Of a stretch of 64,000 nt of DNA, positions 1 to 9,781 are shown in pieces. Numbering within the stretch: the first letter of the stretch is position 1; each line of letters starts with the position of its first letter. The notes under the pieces were generated by a model, which saw only the letters and a list, made by a program, of their open reading frames with translations, had not been told where the DNA came from and searched no databases. Made by a program: the position numbers and the translations under genes. Origin of the DNA: Paraburkholderia ferrariae NBRC 106233 (lineage in GTDB: Bacteria > Pseudomonadota > Gammaproteobacteria > Burkholderiales > Burkholderiaceae); assembly GCF_000685035.1 (NCBI RefSeq), contig NZ_BAYB01000002.1:248001-312000 (forward strand), read 5' to 3'.

Positions 1-264
1 TGTGAGCCGCGCCCGGATGTTTGTGAAATGCGCTTTACAATGCCAGCTCAATTTTGAGATTGTGATCGTCCGCCGGAGGCGGGCGATGTCGTGAAATAGA
101 GGCTCTTTCTTCGAAGAAGAGGGCTGATCGGATGTAAATCGAAGCGGACCGGGCGGCGATGAGCGCCGGGTCAACGCGACGCAGGGAGCGCGCCAGACGC
201 CGCACACCGCGCCGCGCGCACCTGCGCATCGGGTGCCGTCCGCCGCGATAGAAAGGAGGTGAAG

Positions 265-1143
265 ATGTTCAGCGATCGAAGCGGCCGGCGTGCCGGCGCT
301 CTGAAGACGCTGCGGGCCGGCGTGGGTATCGTCGGTATCGCGGCTCTCGTGGCGGGTTGTGCCAACCCCGGCCAGCAGCAACCGCCGCAGCCGCCGCAAC
401 CGCAGCCGGAACCGTCTGCGTCGGCCAGCCCGGCTTCGGGCGCCGCCGCCTCGGACGGGACCCAGGCGGCAGCGCAGCAGGCCAGCCAGGCACCGACCAC
501 CCAGGTCGTGACGAAAACGACGTGGGTGCGCGTGCGGCGCGGCGATTCGCTGCAGCGCATCGCGCAGGCGCATAACGTCAGCGTGAAGGATCTGGAAAGC
601 TGGAATCACATCAAACATGGCCGCCTGCGTACCGGCCAGTCGCTGCGGATCGTTTCGAAGCAGACGATTACCGTGCAGGCTGCCGCTCCGGGGGCCGCGC
701 CGGCCGGCGCGGCAGGCGGGGCGAATGCCGCGGCGAACCGCGAAGTCTCCGCCGAGGTGGCGCGTCATGCCCGCAGCGTCACGCTCGCGTGGCCCGCGCA
801 AGGCCAGGTGGTCGAAGGCTTCCAGGCGGGCGAAACGCGCGGCATCGAGATTGCCGGCAAGGCGGGCGACCCCGTGCGCGCCGCCGCGGACGGCAAGGTC
901 ATGTATGCCGGCACCGGCCTGAACGAGTACGGCAGCCTCATCATCGTCCAGCACAACAAGGACTTCCTGACCGCCTACTCGCACAACCGGCGCCTGCTGG
1001 TGAAGACGGGCGATACGGTTCGCCAGGGCCAGCAGATCGCCGAGATGGGCAGCGAGAACAACGACCGGGTGGCGGTGCTGTTCGAAGTGCGCCGCGACGG
1101 CAAGCCGGTCGATCCGATGCCGTATTTGCCGCCGCAGAGCTGA
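265..1143 (+). CDS. LysM / degenerate M23 lipoprotein, NlpD-like
   Basis: This is a 292-residue envelope lipoprotein. It has a basic N-terminus and hydrophobic segment ending in the lipobox LVAGC (Cys32), a Gln/Pro-rich linker, a LysM domain (about residues 86-131) and a C-terminal LytM/M23 fold (about 180-290). The usual M23 zinc ligands are not there: the GIEIAGKAGD segment lacks the H...D pair, and VLFEVRRDG replaces HxH-FEVR. This is the pattern of NlpD/EnvC proteins, which activate murein amidases rather than cut peptidoglycan. I chose ATG 265 because AGGAGGT at 254-260 sits just upstream of it; an in-frame GTG at 259 would lie inside that ribosome-binding site. The usual nlpD neighbours pcm and rpoS are not seen here, so the protein may be a paralogue. 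Confidence 0.88.
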   Translation: MFSDRSGRRAGALKTLRAGVGIVGIAALVAGCANPGQQQPPQPPQPQPEPSASASPASGAAASDGTQAAAQQASQAPTTQVVTKTTWVRVRRGDSLQRIAQAHNVSVKDLESWNHIKHGRLRTGQSLRIVSKQTITVQAAAPGAAPAGAAGGANAAANREVSAEVARHARSVTLAWPAQGQVVEGFQAGETRGIEIAGKAGDPVRAAADGKVMYAGTGLNEYGSLIIVQHNKDFLTAYSHNRRLLVKTGDTVRQGQQIAEMGSENNDRVAVLFEVRRDGKPVDPMPYLPPQS

Positions 1144-1170
1144 CGATCTCGGGGTCCGGGCCGGTGCGGG

Positions 1171-1202
1171 CCAGTCGGGCGATCGACTCGCCCGACTGGT
1201 TT
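1171..1202. terminator. Hairpin between convergent genes
   Basis: A 10-bp perfect stem (CCAGTCGGGC / GCCCGACTGG) with a 9-nt loop lies between the lipoprotein gene and the convergent prpF. Only a short TTT follows on the + strand, so it is a weak intrinsic terminator. It may serve both directions. Confidence 0.5.
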
Positions 1203-1245
1203 CGTCGCTGCCCGGGAACGAACGCCCGGTACGCCCGGCGGCGTG

Positions 1246-2436
1246 TCAGAACGCGTCGCCCGGCACCCTCACCCAGCCTTCCATCAGCACGCGCGCGCTG
1301 CGGCTCATGATCGCCTTCCTGACGGTCCATGCGCCGTTTTCCTCGCTGGCTTCGGCGCCCACGCGCAGCGTGCCCGAGGGGTGGCCGAAGCGCACCGCGT
1401 TGCGCTCGCCGCCGCCCGCCGCGAGATTCACGAGCGTGCCGGGAATCGCTGCCGCCGTGCCGATCGCCACGGCCGCCGTGCCCATCATCGCGTGGTGCAG
1501 CTTGCCCATCGACATCGCCCGCACGAGCAGGTCCACGTCTTCCGCGCCCACCGGTTTGCCGCTCGACGCCGTATAGCCCTGCGGCTTCGCGACGAAGGCG
1601 ATTTTCGGCGTGTGCTGGCGCGTGGCGATCTCGTCGAGGTTCTTGATGAGGCCCATGCGCAGCGCGCCATACGCGCGGATCGTTTCGAACTTCCTGAGCG
1701 CATCGGCGTCGCCGTTGATGGCGTCCTGCAACTCGGTGCCGGTATAGCCGATGGCCTCGGCGTTCACGAAGATCGTCGGGATGCCCGCGTTGATCATCGT
1801 GGCCTTGAGCGTGCCCACGCCGGGCACCTCGAGGTCGTCCACGAGCTGGCCCGTGGGGAACATCGCGCCGCCCGCGCCTTCTTCTTCGGCGGCGGGGTCG
1901 AGAAATTCGAGTTGCACTTCGGCGGCCGGGAAGGTCACGCCGTCCAGCTCGAAGTCGCCGGTTTCCTGCACCGCGCCGTTCGTGATCGGCACGTGCGCCA
2001 CGATGGTCTTGCCGATGTTGGCCTGCCAGATGCGCACGGTCGCCACGCCGTTCTCGGGAATGCGGGTGGGCTCGACGAGGCCGCCGCTGATCGCGAACGG
2101 CCCCACGGCGGCAGAGAGATTGCCGCAGTTGCCGCTCCAGTCCACGAAGGCCTTGTCGATGGCGACCTGGCCGAACAGGTAGTCGACATCGTGACCGGGC
2201 CGGCTGCTCTTCGCCACGATCACCGTCTTGCTCGTGCTGGAGGTCGCGGCGCCCATGCCGTCGATCTGCTTGCCGTAGGGGTCGGGGCTGCCGATCACGC
2301 GCAGGAGGAGTTTGTCGCGCGCCTCGCCCGGTTGCTGCGCTGCTGCGGGCAGGTCCTGCAGGCGGAAGAACACGCCTTTGCTGGTGCCCCCGCGCATGTA
2401 GGTGGCGGGAATCTTGATCTGGGGTACGTGTGCCAT
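1246..2436 (-). CDS. prpF: 2-methylaconitate cis-trans isomerase PrpF
   Basis: PrpF isomerises the 2-methylaconitate made by AcnD so that an aconitase can hydrate it to 2-methylisocitrate in the methylcitrate cycle. The product has 396 residues, the usual family length. The N-terminal MRGGTSKGVFF motif is characteristic of PrpF, which has a diaminopimelate-epimerase-like fold. I chose the ATG at 2436 (MAHVPQIKIPATYMRGG) because it gives the family N-terminus; an upstream in-frame start adds only non-conserved residues. It is the last gene of prpB-prpC-acnD-prpF, all on the minus strand. Its presence with AcnD marks the AcnD/PrpF variant of the cycle, which replaces PrpD. Confidence 0.95.
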   Translation of the reverse strand: MAHVPQIKIPATYMRGGTSKGVFFRLQDLPAAAQQPGEARDKLLLRVIGSPDPYGKQIDGMGAATSSTSKTVIVAKSSRPGHDVDYLFGQVAIDKAFVDWSGNCGNLSAAVGPFAISGGLVEPTRIPENGVATVRIWQANIGKTIVAHVPITNGAVQETGDFELDGVTFPAAEVQLEFLDPAAEEEGAGGAMFPTGQLVDDLEVPGVGTLKATMINAGIPTIFVNAEAIGYTGTELQDAINGDADALRKFETIRAYGALRMGLIKNLDEIATRQHTPKIAFVAKPQGYTASSGKPVGAEDVDLLVRAMSMGKLHHAMMGTAAVAIGTAAAIPGTLVNLAAGGGERNAVRFGHPSGTLRVGAEASEENGAWTVRKAIMSRSARVLMEGWVRVPGDAF

Positions 2437-2459
2437 GGATGTTGGGTCCTCAAACGACA

Positions 2460-2483
2460 GGGCGGTACGTTGCCGCACCGCCC
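2460..2483 (-). other. Intercistronic hairpin acnD-prpF
   Basis: GGGCGGT and ACCGCCC form a 7-bp stem with a 10-nt loop in the 103-bp gap between acnD and prpF. There is no T-run, so it is more likely an mRNA-stability or processing element than a terminator. Confidence 0.35.
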
Positions 2484-2539
2484 GTTCATTGACTTCGCGC
2501 TAACGCGCCTTCAGGCAGTCAGACGCTCTCGCGCTCATA

Positions 2540-5137
2540 TCAGGCGGCGGCCTTCGACGATTCGAGGAAGTCCTGCGCGAAACGTTGCAGCACGCCGCCC
2601 GCTTCGTAGATCGAGACTTCCTCCGCGGTGTCGAGCCGGCAGGTCACCGGCACTTCCACGCGCTCGCCGTTCCTGCGTTCGATCACGAGCGTGAGATCGG
2701 CGCGCGGCGTGCGCTTGCCGATCACGTCGTAGGTTTCGGTGCCGTCGATGCCGAGCGTCTTGCGGTTCGTGCCGGGCTTGAACTCCAGCGGCAGCACGCC
2801 CATGCCGATCAGGTTGGTGCGGTGAATGCGCTCGAAGCCTTCGGCAACGATCGCTTCCACGCCCGCGAGCCGCACGCCCTTGGCCGCCCAGTCGCGCGAC
2901 GAACCCTGGCCGTAGTCCGCCCCCGCGACGATGATGAGCGGCTGCTTGCGTTCCATGTAGGTTTCGATGGCTTCCCACATGCGCGTGACCTTGCCTTCTG
3001 GCTCGATGCGCGCGAGCGACCCCTTCTTCACGGCGCCGTCCACCACGGCCATCTCGTTGACGAGCGTGGGGTTCGCGAACGTCGCGCGCTGCGCCGTGAG
3101 GTGGTCGCCGCGGTGCGTGGCGTACGAGTTGAAGTCCTCTTCGGGCAGGCCCATTTTCGCGAGGTACTCGCCCGCCGCGCTGTCGGGCAGGATCGCGTTC
3201 GAAGGCGAGAGGTGGTCGGTCGTGATGTTGTCGCCGAGCACCGCGAGCGGGCGCAGGCCGCGCAGCGTACGCTCGCCGGCCAGCGCGCCTTCCCAGTACG
3301 GCGGGCGGCGGATGTAGGTGCTCGGGGCGCGCCAGTCGTAGAGCGGGTCCGTGGTCTCGCCGGTCGCGGCGGTGGCCGCGAACATCGGCTCGTAGACCTT
3401 GCGGAACTGCGCGGGCTTCACGCTTTGCGCGACGATGGCGTCGATTTCCTCGTCGCTCGGCCACAGGTCCCTGAGGTACACGGGCTGGCCGTCCTGATCC
3501 GTGCCGAGCGCGTCTTTTTCGATGTCGAAGCGGATCGTGCCCGCGATCGCATAGGCCACCACGAGCGGCGGCGAGGCGAGGAAAGCCTGTTTCGCGTACG
3601 GGTGGATGCGGCCGTCGAAGTTGCGGTTGCCCGAGAGCACGGCCGTGGCGTACAGGTCGCGCTCGACGATCTCCTGCTGGATCTTCGGATCGAGCGCACC
3701 GGACATGCCGTTGCACGTGGTGCACGCAAACGCGACGATGCCGAAGCCGAGTTTTTCCAGATCCGGCAGCAGCTTCGCTTCTTCCAGGTAGAGCTCCACG
3801 GCCTTCGACCCCGGTGCGAGCGAACTCTTCACCCAGGGCTTGCGCGTGAGGCCGCGCGCGTTCGCATTGCGCGCAAGCAGCGCGGCCGCGATCACGTTGC
3901 GCGGGTTGCTGGTGTTCGTGCAGCTCGTGATGGCCGCGATGATCACCGCGCCGTCGGGCATCTGGCCCGGCACGTCGTCCCACTTGCCCGCGATGCCGCG
4001 TTCCGCGAGGTCGGAGGTCGGCAGGCGCTTGTGCGGGTTCGACGGGCCGGCCATGTTGCGCACCACCGTCGAGAGGTCGAAGCTGAGCGTGCGCTCGTAT
4101 TGCGCGTGTGCGAGCGTATCGGCCCAGAGGCCCGCCGTTTTCGCGTAGGTTTCCACGAGCTTTACCTGCTCTTCGTCGCGGCCCGTGAGGCGCAGATAGT
4201 CGAGCGTGTGTTTGTCGATGAAGAACATGGCCGCCGTGGCGCCATACTCGGGCGCCATGTTCGAGATCGTGGCGCGGTCGCCGAGCGTGAGGCTCGACGC
4301 GCCGGCGCCGCGGAACTCCAGATACGCGCCCACCACTTTTTCCTTGCGCAGGAATTCGGTGAGGGCGAGCACGATGTCGGTGGCGGTGATGCCGGGCTGG
4401 CGCTTGCCCGTGAGCTCCACCCCCACGATATCGGGCAGGCGCATCCACGAGGCGCGGCCGAGCATGACGTTCTCCGCTTCGAGGCCGCCCACGCCGATGG
4501 CGATCACGCCCAGCGCGTCCACGTGCGGCGTGTGGCTGTCCGTGCCCACGCAGGTGTCGGGGTAGGCCACGCCGTCGGTCACGCCGATCACGGGCGACAT
4601 TTTCTCCAGATTGATCTGGTGCATGATGCCGTTGCCGGGCGGAATCACGTCGACGTTCTTGAAGGCCTTCTTCGTCCAGTTGATGAAGTCGAAGCGGTCA
4701 ACGTTGCGGCGGTCTTCGATCGCGCGGTTCTTCGCGAATGCGTCCGGGTCGAAGCCGCCGCACTCCACGGCGAGCGAGTGATCGACGATCAATTGCACCG
4801 GCACGACCGGATTCACTTTCGCCGGGTCGCCGCCCTGGTCCGCGATGGCGTCGCGCAGGCCCGCCAGATCGACGAGCGCGGTCTGGCCGAGGATGTCGTG
4901 GCAGACCACGCGCGCCGGATACCACGGAAAGTCGAGGTCGCGCTTGCGTTCGACGAGCTGCGCGAGCGAGGCGGCGAGCGTAGCCGGATCGCAGCGGCGC
5001 ACGAGGTTTTCGGCGAGCACGCGCGAGGTGTACGGCAGCGTGTCGTAGGCGCCGGGCTGGATGGCTTCGACGGCTTCGCGCGCGTCGAAGTAGTCGAGCC
5101 GGGTGCCCGGAAGAGGTTTGCGGTAGGCGGTATTCAC
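2540..5137 (-). CDS. acnD: Fe/S-dependent 2-methylcitrate dehydratase AcnD
   Basis: This aconitase-superfamily enzyme dehydrates 2-methylcitrate and works together with PrpF. It has 865 residues from a GTG start, matching the AcnD length and the family N-terminus MNTAYRKPLPGT. The [4Fe-4S] ligands are visible as Cys406 (TSCTNTSNP) and Cys472/Cys475 (FACTTCNGMSG). GTG 5137 has no strong ribosome-binding site. A longer in-frame GTG at 5197 adds 20 non-conserved residues, so I prefer the shorter form. The gene follows prpC after about 170 bp and precedes prpF in the prp operon. The 900-codon open frame on the opposite strand is a composition artefact. Confidence 0.95.
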   Translation of the reverse strand: MNTAYRKPLPGTRLDYFDAREAVEAIQPGAYDTLPYTSRVLAENLVRRCDPATLAASLAQLVERKRDLDFPWYPARVVCHDILGQTALVDLAGLRDAIADQGGDPAKVNPVVPVQLIVDHSLAVECGGFDPDAFAKNRAIEDRRNVDRFDFINWTKKAFKNVDVIPPGNGIMHQINLEKMSPVIGVTDGVAYPDTCVGTDSHTPHVDALGVIAIGVGGLEAENVMLGRASWMRLPDIVGVELTGKRQPGITATDIVLALTEFLRKEKVVGAYLEFRGAGASSLTLGDRATISNMAPEYGATAAMFFIDKHTLDYLRLTGRDEEQVKLVETYAKTAGLWADTLAHAQYERTLSFDLSTVVRNMAGPSNPHKRLPTSDLAERGIAGKWDDVPGQMPDGAVIIAAITSCTNTSNPRNVIAAALLARNANARGLTRKPWVKSSLAPGSKAVELYLEEAKLLPDLEKLGFGIVAFACTTCNGMSGALDPKIQQEIVERDLYATAVLSGNRNFDGRIHPYAKQAFLASPPLVVAYAIAGTIRFDIEKDALGTDQDGQPVYLRDLWPSDEEIDAIVAQSVKPAQFRKVYEPMFAATAATGETTDPLYDWRAPSTYIRRPPYWEGALAGERTLRGLRPLAVLGDNITTDHLSPSNAILPDSAAGEYLAKMGLPEEDFNSYATHRGDHLTAQRATFANPTLVNEMAVVDGAVKKGSLARIEPEGKVTRMWEAIETYMERKQPLIIVAGADYGQGSSRDWAAKGVRLAGVEAIVAEGFERIHRTNLIGMGVLPLEFKPGTNRKTLGIDGTETYDVIGKRTPRADLTLVIERRNGERVEVPVTCRLDTAEEVSIYEAGGVLQRFAQDFLESSKAAA

Positions 5138-5278
5138 GGCTTGGGGACCAATGGAATAGACAATGGGACGCAACGGTGGGGGAGGCCACGGCGCCACTGT
5201 ACGCCGCTTTATTGCCGCCTCCCACCTGGCCGGACGGCCAACGGGCCGCCCGGCACCGACAGGTTCAACCGGTATTCG

Positions 5279-5299
5279 GGCGCCTGAAATTCAGGCGCC
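5279..5299 (-). other. Intercistronic palindrome prpC-acnD
   Basis: Near-perfect 21-bp palindrome: GGCGCCTGAA, one central A, then TTCAGGCGCC. It begins 7 bp beyond the prpC stop codon. No T-run follows on the minus strand. It could attenuate or stabilise the operon mRNA between prpC and acnD. Confidence 0.4.
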
Positions 5300-5305
5300 T
5301 GCCGG

Positions 5306-6472
5306 TCAGCGCTTGCCGATCGGCACGAACTTCAGATTCTCCGGACCCGTGTAGTTGGCGCTCGGGCGGATGATCTTGTTGTCGATGCGCTGCTCGATGA
5401 TGTGCGCGCTCCAGCCCGCCGTGCGCGCGATCACGAACACCGGCGTGAACATCGCGGTCGGCACGCCCATCATGTGATAGGACACCGCGCTGAACCAGTC
5501 GAGGTTCGGGAACATCTTCTTGATGTCCCACATCACCGTTTCGAGGCGCTCGGCGATGTCGAAGAGCTTGAGATTCGACTGCTCTTTCGAAAGCTTGCGC
5601 GCGACTTCCTTGATGACCTTGTTGCGCGGGTCCGAGATCGTATAGACCGGATGGCCGAAGCCGATCACCACTTCCTTCGCTTCCACGCGGCGGCGGATGT
5701 CGGCTTCCGCGTCGTCCGGGTTCTCGTAGCGCGACTGCACTTCGAATGCCACTTCGTTCGCGCCGCCGTGCTTCGGCCCGCGCAGCGCGCCGATGGCGCC
5801 GGTGATGGCCGAGTACATGTCGGAACCCGTGCCGGCGATCACGCGGCCCGTGAACGTCGAGGCGTTGAACTCGTGCTCGGCGTACAGGTTGAGCGAGACG
5901 TGCATCGCGTCGACCCACGACTTCGACGGCTCGCGGCCATGCAGCAGGTGCAGGAAGTGGCCGCCGATCGAGTCGTCGTCGGTTTCCACTTCGATGCGGC
6001 GGCCGTTATGCGAATAGTGGTACCAGTACAGCAGCATCGAGCCGAGCGAGGCCATCAGGCGGTCGGCAATGTCGCGCGCGCCGGGCAGGTTGTGATCGTC
6101 CTTCTCCGGCAGCACCGTGCCGAGCACCGAAACGCCGGTGCGCATCACGTCCATCGGGTGCGCGGAGGCGGGCACCCACTCCAGCGCGGCCTTCACGTTC
6201 GCGGGCAGGCCGCGCATGGCCTTGAGCTTTGCCTTGTAGGCCGCCAGTTCGGCCGTGTTCGGCAGCTTGCCGTGCACGAGCAGGTGGGCGACTTCTTCGA
6301 ATTCGCACGCGGTGGCGAGGTCGAGAATGTCGTAGCCGCGGTAGTGCAGGTCGTTGCCCGTGCGGCCCACCGTGCACAGCGCCGTGTTGCCCGCCGCCAC
6401 GCCCGACAGCGCGACCGACTTCTTCGGCTTGAAGCCGCCTGCGCCCTGGGCCTTCGTATCTGCTTCGCTCAT
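5306..6472 (-). CDS. prpC: 2-methylcitrate synthase PrpC
   Basis: PrpC condenses propionyl-CoA with oxaloacetate to give 2-methylcitrate, the entry step of the methylcitrate cycle. The product has 388 residues, normal for the family. The citrate-synthase signature [13 protein letters not shown] carries His274, and GPKHGG carries His235, the two catalytic histidines of the fold. I chose ATG 6472 (MSEADTK) because AGAGGAAG lies a few bases upstream; a longer in-frame start at 6511 lacks support. It is the second gene of the operon, 85 bp after prpB. Confidence 0.95.
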   Translation of the reverse strand: MSEADTKAQGAGGFKPKKSVALSGVAAGNTALCTVGRTGNDLHYRGYDILDLATACEFEEVAHLLVHGKLPNTAELAAYKAKLKAMRGLPANVKAALEWVPASAHPMDVMRTGVSVLGTVLPEKDDHNLPGARDIADRLMASLGSMLLYWYHYSHNGRRIEVETDDDSIGGHFLHLLHGREPSKSWVDAMHVSLNLYAEHEFNASTFTGRVIAGTGSDMYSAITGAIGALRGPKHGGANEVAFEVQSRYENPDDAEADIRRRVEAKEVVIGFGHPVYTISDPRNKVIKEVARKLSKEQSNLKLFDIAERLETVMWDIKKMFPNLDWFSAVSYHMMGVPTAMFTPVFVIARTAGWSAHIIEQRIDNKIIRPSANYTGPENLKFVPIGKR

Positions 6473-6514
6473 GGTGTCTTCCTCTGAATGGGGTGTCTCG
6501 AATGAGGTCAATAC

Positions 6515-6550
6515 ACGGGTAATTGCAGCGATCGCTGCAGGAAAACCCGT
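6515..6550 (-). other. Nested intercistronic hairpin prpB-prpC
   Basis: A 16-bp perfect palindrome (TGCAGCGATCGCTGCA, 6524-6539) is flanked by a matching outer arm pair (ACGGGT / ACCCGT). It fills much of the 85-bp prpB-prpC gap. There is no T-tract, so an mRNA-stabilising role is more likely than termination. Confidence 0.4.
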
Positions 6551-6557
6551 TGCTCCG

Positions 6558-7448
6558 TTACTTCTTCGCTGCGAACAATGCGTCGAGCTTTTGCTCGTAC
6601 TCGTGATAGCCGAGGTAGCGGTAGAGGTCCTCGCGCGATTGCATCGTCGAAACGGCGGCCTTTTGCGTGCCGTCGCGCTTCACGGTTTCGTAGAAGTTCA
6701 GCGCCGCCGCGTTCATCGCGCGATAGGCGCCGCAGCAGTAGAGCGCGATGTCCACGTTCGCGCTCTTCAGTTCTTCGGTGGTGAAGAAGGGCGTCGAGCC
6801 GAACTCGGTCAGGTTCGCGAGAATCGGCACCTTCACGGCGGCCTTGAAGCGGCGGTAGTCGTCGAGCGTCTTCATGGCTTCCGGGAAGATCATGTCCGCG
6901 CCGGCTTCCACGTAGGCCACCGCGCGCTCGATGGCCGCGTCGATGCCTTCCACGGCGGCCGCGTCGGTGCGCGCCATGATGACGAACTGGTCGTCGGTGC
7001 GCGCGTCCACGGCGGCCTTCACGCGGTCCACCATTTCTCCGGTCGGGACCACTTCCTTGTTCGGGCGATGGCCGCAGCGTTTCTGGCCCACCTGGTCTTC
7101 CATGTGCACGGCGGCCACGCCCGCCTTGATGAACGAGCGGATCGTGCGCGCGATGTTGAAGGCGCCGCCCCAGCCGGTGTCGATATCGACCATCAGCGGA
7201 ATATCGACGGCGTCGGTGATGCGGCGCGCGTCGATGAGCACGTCGTCCATGGTGCTGATGCCGAGGTCGGGCACGCCGAGCGAATTGGCGGCCACGCCGC
7301 CGCCGGAAAGATAGACGGCCTTGAAGCCGGTGGCCTCGGCGAGCCGCGCCGCATAGGCGGTGATGGCGCCGACGACCTGGAGCGGTTGTTCTGCGGCAAC
7401 GGCCGCGCGGAATTTCGCGCCGGCGCTCGTGGGGGTTCTTTGGGTCAT
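6558..7448 (-). CDS. prpB: 2-methylisocitrate lyase PrpB
   Basis: PrpB cleaves 2-methylisocitrate to pyruvate and succinate, the last step of the methylcitrate cycle. The product has 296 residues, the same as the E. coli enzyme. The isocitrate-lyase-family signature KRCGHR (residues 123-128, catalytic Cys125) and the metal-binding DIDTGWGG segment are present. I chose ATG 7448 ([14 protein letters not shown]), preceded by GGAGA at suitable distance; an in-frame start at 7565 would run through the sigma-54 promoter and is not credible. It is the first gene of the operon and is transcribed divergently from prpR. Confidence 0.96.
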   Translation of the reverse strand: MTQRTPTSAGAKFRAAVAAEQPLQVVGAITAYAARLAEATGFKAVYLSGGGVAANSLGVPDLGISTMDDVLIDARRITDAVDIPLMVDIDTGWGGAFNIARTIRSFIKAGVAAVHMEDQVGQKRCGHRPNKEVVPTGEMVDRVKAAVDARTDDQFVIMARTDAAAVEGIDAAIERAVAYVEAGADMIFPEAMKTLDDYRRFKAAVKVPILANLTEFGSTPFFTTEELKSANVDIALYCCGAYRAMNAAALNFYETVKRDGTQKAAVSTMQSREDLYRYLGYHEYEQKLDALFAAKK

Positions 7449-7481
7449 GCTGGATGTCTCCGATGAAAGCGCGCTCGATAG

Positions 7482-7497
7482 TGCAGATACCGTGCCA
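7482..7497 (-). promoter_or_regulatory. Sigma-54 (-24/-12) promoter of prpBC-acnD-prpF
   Basis: Read on the minus strand the sequence is TGGCACGGTATCTGCA, one mismatch from the sigma-54 consensus TGGCACG-N4-TTGCA. The GG and GC dinucleotides have the required 10-nt separation. Transcription would start near 7471, just ahead of the prpB ATG at 7448. PrpR encoded next door has the GAFTGA sigma-54 contact motif, so promoter and activator match. Confidence 0.85.
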
Positions 7498-7583
7498 GGG
7501 CGGCGCGGCGCGTCTAACGCATTGATTTTCCGCGAGATTGGCCAGGCGGTGCGCGCCGTCGGCATTGCGATTGTGAAACTGGA

Positions 7584-7599
7584 ATTTCAAATTTGAAAT
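7584..7599. promoter_or_regulatory. Palindrome, probable PrpR upstream activating site
   Basis: ATTTCAAATTTGAAAT is a perfect 16-bp palindrome centred about 100 bp upstream of the -24/-12 elements, the usual distance for an enhancer bound by a sigma-54 activator. A weaker related arm (TTGTGAAAC, 7571-7579) lies just beside it. It also sits close to the prpR start, so it could mediate autoregulation. Assignment to PrpR is inference. Confidence 0.6.
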
Positions 7600-7653
7600 C
7601 GGCGAGCGATAATGCGGTTTCAGCAGCCTTGCCGCAACCACGCCCCCCCCGCC

Positions 7654-9729
7654 ATGAACCGTTTTCCCGCTCCCTCCGGATTCCGCCCGCGCGTGTGGGC
7701 CATGGGCATCAGCCGCCTGCGCGACCTGTTCCGCGACATCGCCCGCGAATACGACGGTCTCGCCGACCTGCGCGTGGTGGCGCGCGGCTTCGAGGAGGCC
7801 GTGGCCGAGATCGCCGCGGCGGGGCCGAGCCAGCGGCCCGACGTGGTGGTGGCGGCGGGCGCGAACGGCAGCTATCTGAAGGCGCGCGTGGACGTGCCCG
7901 TCGTGCTGCTGCAGCCCACCGGCTTCGACGTGATGCAGGCCCTCGCCCGTGCGCGGCGCGAGGCCGAACACGTCGCGCTCGTCACGTATGGCGAAACGCC
8001 TGCCGAAGTGCGCCGCTTCGCGAGCGCGTGGGGGATCGACGTGGTGTTCGCGTCCTACCGCAGCGTGCAGGACGCGGAAGCCTGCGTGCTCGATCTGCGC
8101 GATCGCGGCGTGGGGGCCGTGGTGGGGCCGGGTCTCGTCAACGACCTGGCCGCGCGCCTCGGGCTCGTGCCGTTTTTCGTCTATTCGCATTCCTCGGTGC
8201 GCTCGGCGTTCGATAACGCGCTCGAAGTCGCGCAGGCCACGTGGCGCGAAACGCAGCGGCGCCAGCGGCTGGACAGCGTGTTGCAGCATCTGCGCGACGG
8301 CGTGGTGGCGCTCGACGGCGAAGGGCGCGTGGAGGCGATCAACCAGCGCCTCGCGGCCGTGCTCGGCATCGATCCGGTGCTCGCGGCGGGGCAGTCGCTC
8401 GCCGAGATTGCGCCCGACATCGCCTTCACGCTGCCCGAGACCGACGGCGAATCGCTCGAGACCGTGCGCGGCGTGAGCTATGTCGTGCATCGCGGTCCGC
8501 TCGTCGATAACGGCGTGACGACGGGGGCCGTGCTCACGTTCCAGGAGTCGCGGGCCGTGGAGCGGCTCGACCGCACCCTGCGCACGCGCCAGCGCACCCA
8601 GCAGTTCGTGGCGCGCTACCGGCTGGACGACCTGAGCGGCGCGACGCCCGGCATCGAGCGTGTGCGCCAGCTTGCGAAGCGCTACGCGAAGTCGGATGCG
8701 ACGGTGCTGATCCGCGGCGAGAGCGGCACGGGCAAGGAAATGGTCGCGCAGGGCATTCATCGCGAGAGCGCGCGGCGTGACTTTCCGTTCGTCGCCATCA
8801 ATTGCGGCGCGTTTCCCGAGGCGCTGCTGGAGAGCGAACTGTTCGGCTACGAGGAAGGCGCGTTCACGGGCGCGCGGCGTGGCGGCAAGGTGGGCCTGAT
8901 CGAAGCGGCGCACCGCGGCACGCTCTTTCTCGATGAGATCGGCGAGATGCCGCTGCCGCTGCAAAGCCGCCTGCTGCGCGTGCTTCAGGAGCGCGAGGTG
9001 GTGCGCCTCGGCGCCACGGAGCCCACGCGCGTGGACGTGCGCGTGGTGGCGGCCACGCACCGCTCGCTCGCCGGGCAGATCGAGACGGGCGAGTTTCGCG
9101 CCGATCTTTACTATCGGCTGAACATTCTCAATCTCGCGATTCCGCCGCTGCGCGAGCGCGCGGCGGACGTCGTGCCGCTCGCCGCCGAACTGCTGCTGCA
9201 GGCGGCCCGGCGCGAGCCGCGCGTGGCGCTGCGCGTGCGCACGGCCGAGGCGGCGGGGACGACGCTCGCGCCCATCGCCCAGGCGCTCGCGCAGCACGAC
9301 TGGCCGGGCAACGTGCGCGAATTGCAGAACGTGGTGGAGCGGATCGTGGTGGAACTGGCCGATACGGATGGGGAGGCGATTCCGGTGGACGTGCTGCGCA
9401 CCATCGCGCCGGAGGTGTTCGATTCGGCGGGGTTCGCCCAAGCCGTGCCGATGGAGGCGCCCAAAGCTCCAATGACGCTGCGCGAGCGCAGCCTGAGCGC
9501 CGAGGCGGACGAGATTCGCGCGGCGCTCGAAGCGTGCAGCGGCAACCGGGATCGCGTGTGCGAACTGCTGGGCATCAGCAAGACGACCCTGTGGCGCCGC
9601 CTTGCCGCGGGGCGCGCGGGGGAGATGCCGCCGGCCGCGGCGACGTCGGCCATCCCGGCGAACCCGGCAACGCCGGCGACCGGCATGGCGCCCACGCCAT
9701 CACGCAAACGCCGCAGCCGCGGCGCCTGA
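7654..9729 (+). CDS. prpR: Propionate catabolism sigma-54 activator PrpR
   Basis: PrpR activates the prp operon in response to 2-methylcitrate. The product has 691 residues: an N-terminal PrpR_N sensory domain (about 12-195), a PAS-like segment (about 205-300), an AAA+ sigma-54 domain with Walker A GESGTGKE (355-362) and the sigma-54 loop GAFTGA (402-407), and a Fis-type helix-turn-helix near residues 610-660 ([31 protein letters not shown]). The tail is a low-complexity Ala/Pro stretch. The start is uncertain: ATG 7654 gives the conserved N-terminus, ATG 7612 would add 14 residues, and neither has a clear ribosome-binding site. It is divergent from prpB across a shared regulatory region. Confidence 0.93.
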   Translation: MNRFPAPSGFRPRVWAMGISRLRDLFRDIAREYDGLADLRVVARGFEEAVAEIAAAGPSQRPDVVVAAGANGSYLKARVDVPVVLLQPTGFDVMQALARARREAEHVALVTYGETPAEVRRFASAWGIDVVFASYRSVQDAEACVLDLRDRGVGAVVGPGLVNDLAARLGLVPFFVYSHSSVRSAFDNALEVAQATWRETQRRQRLDSVLQHLRDGVVALDGEGRVEAINQRLAAVLGIDPVLAAGQSLAEIAPDIAFTLPETDGESLETVRGVSYVVHRGPLVDNGVTTGAVLTFQESRAVERLDRTLRTRQRTQQFVARYRLDDLSGATPGIERVRQLAKRYAKSDATVLIRGESGTGKEMVAQGIHRESARRDFPFVAINCGAFPEALLESELFGYEEGAFTGARRGGKVGLIEAAHRGTLFLDEIGEMPLPLQSRLLRVLQEREVVRLGATEPTRVDVRVVAATHRSLAGQIETGEFRADLYYRLNILNLAIPPLRERAADVVPLAAELLLQAARREPRVALRVRTAEAAGTTLAPIAQALAQHDWPGNVRELQNVVERIVVELADTDGEAIPVDVLRTIAPEVFDSAGFAQAVPMEAPKAPMTLRERSLSAEADEIRAALEACSGNRDRVCELLGISKTTLWRRLAAGRAGEMPPAAATSAIPANPATPATGMAPTPSRKRRSRGA

Positions 9730-9781
9730 ATGCCGCGTCTCTTTCTGTCCCGCCGCGTCTTCTCCTGCCCCGCCGCGTCCC

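Noticed and set aside
2585..5287. 900-codon open frame opposite acnD
   Set aside because: It mirrors acnD codons in high-GC DNA, is rich in Arg, Ala, His and Val and shows no domain, while acnD on the other strand has intact cluster ligands.
6508..9441. 977-codon open frame opposite prpR and into the prpB region
   Set aside because: Antisense shadow of prpB/prpR with low-complexity composition; it would also cross the sigma-54 promoter.
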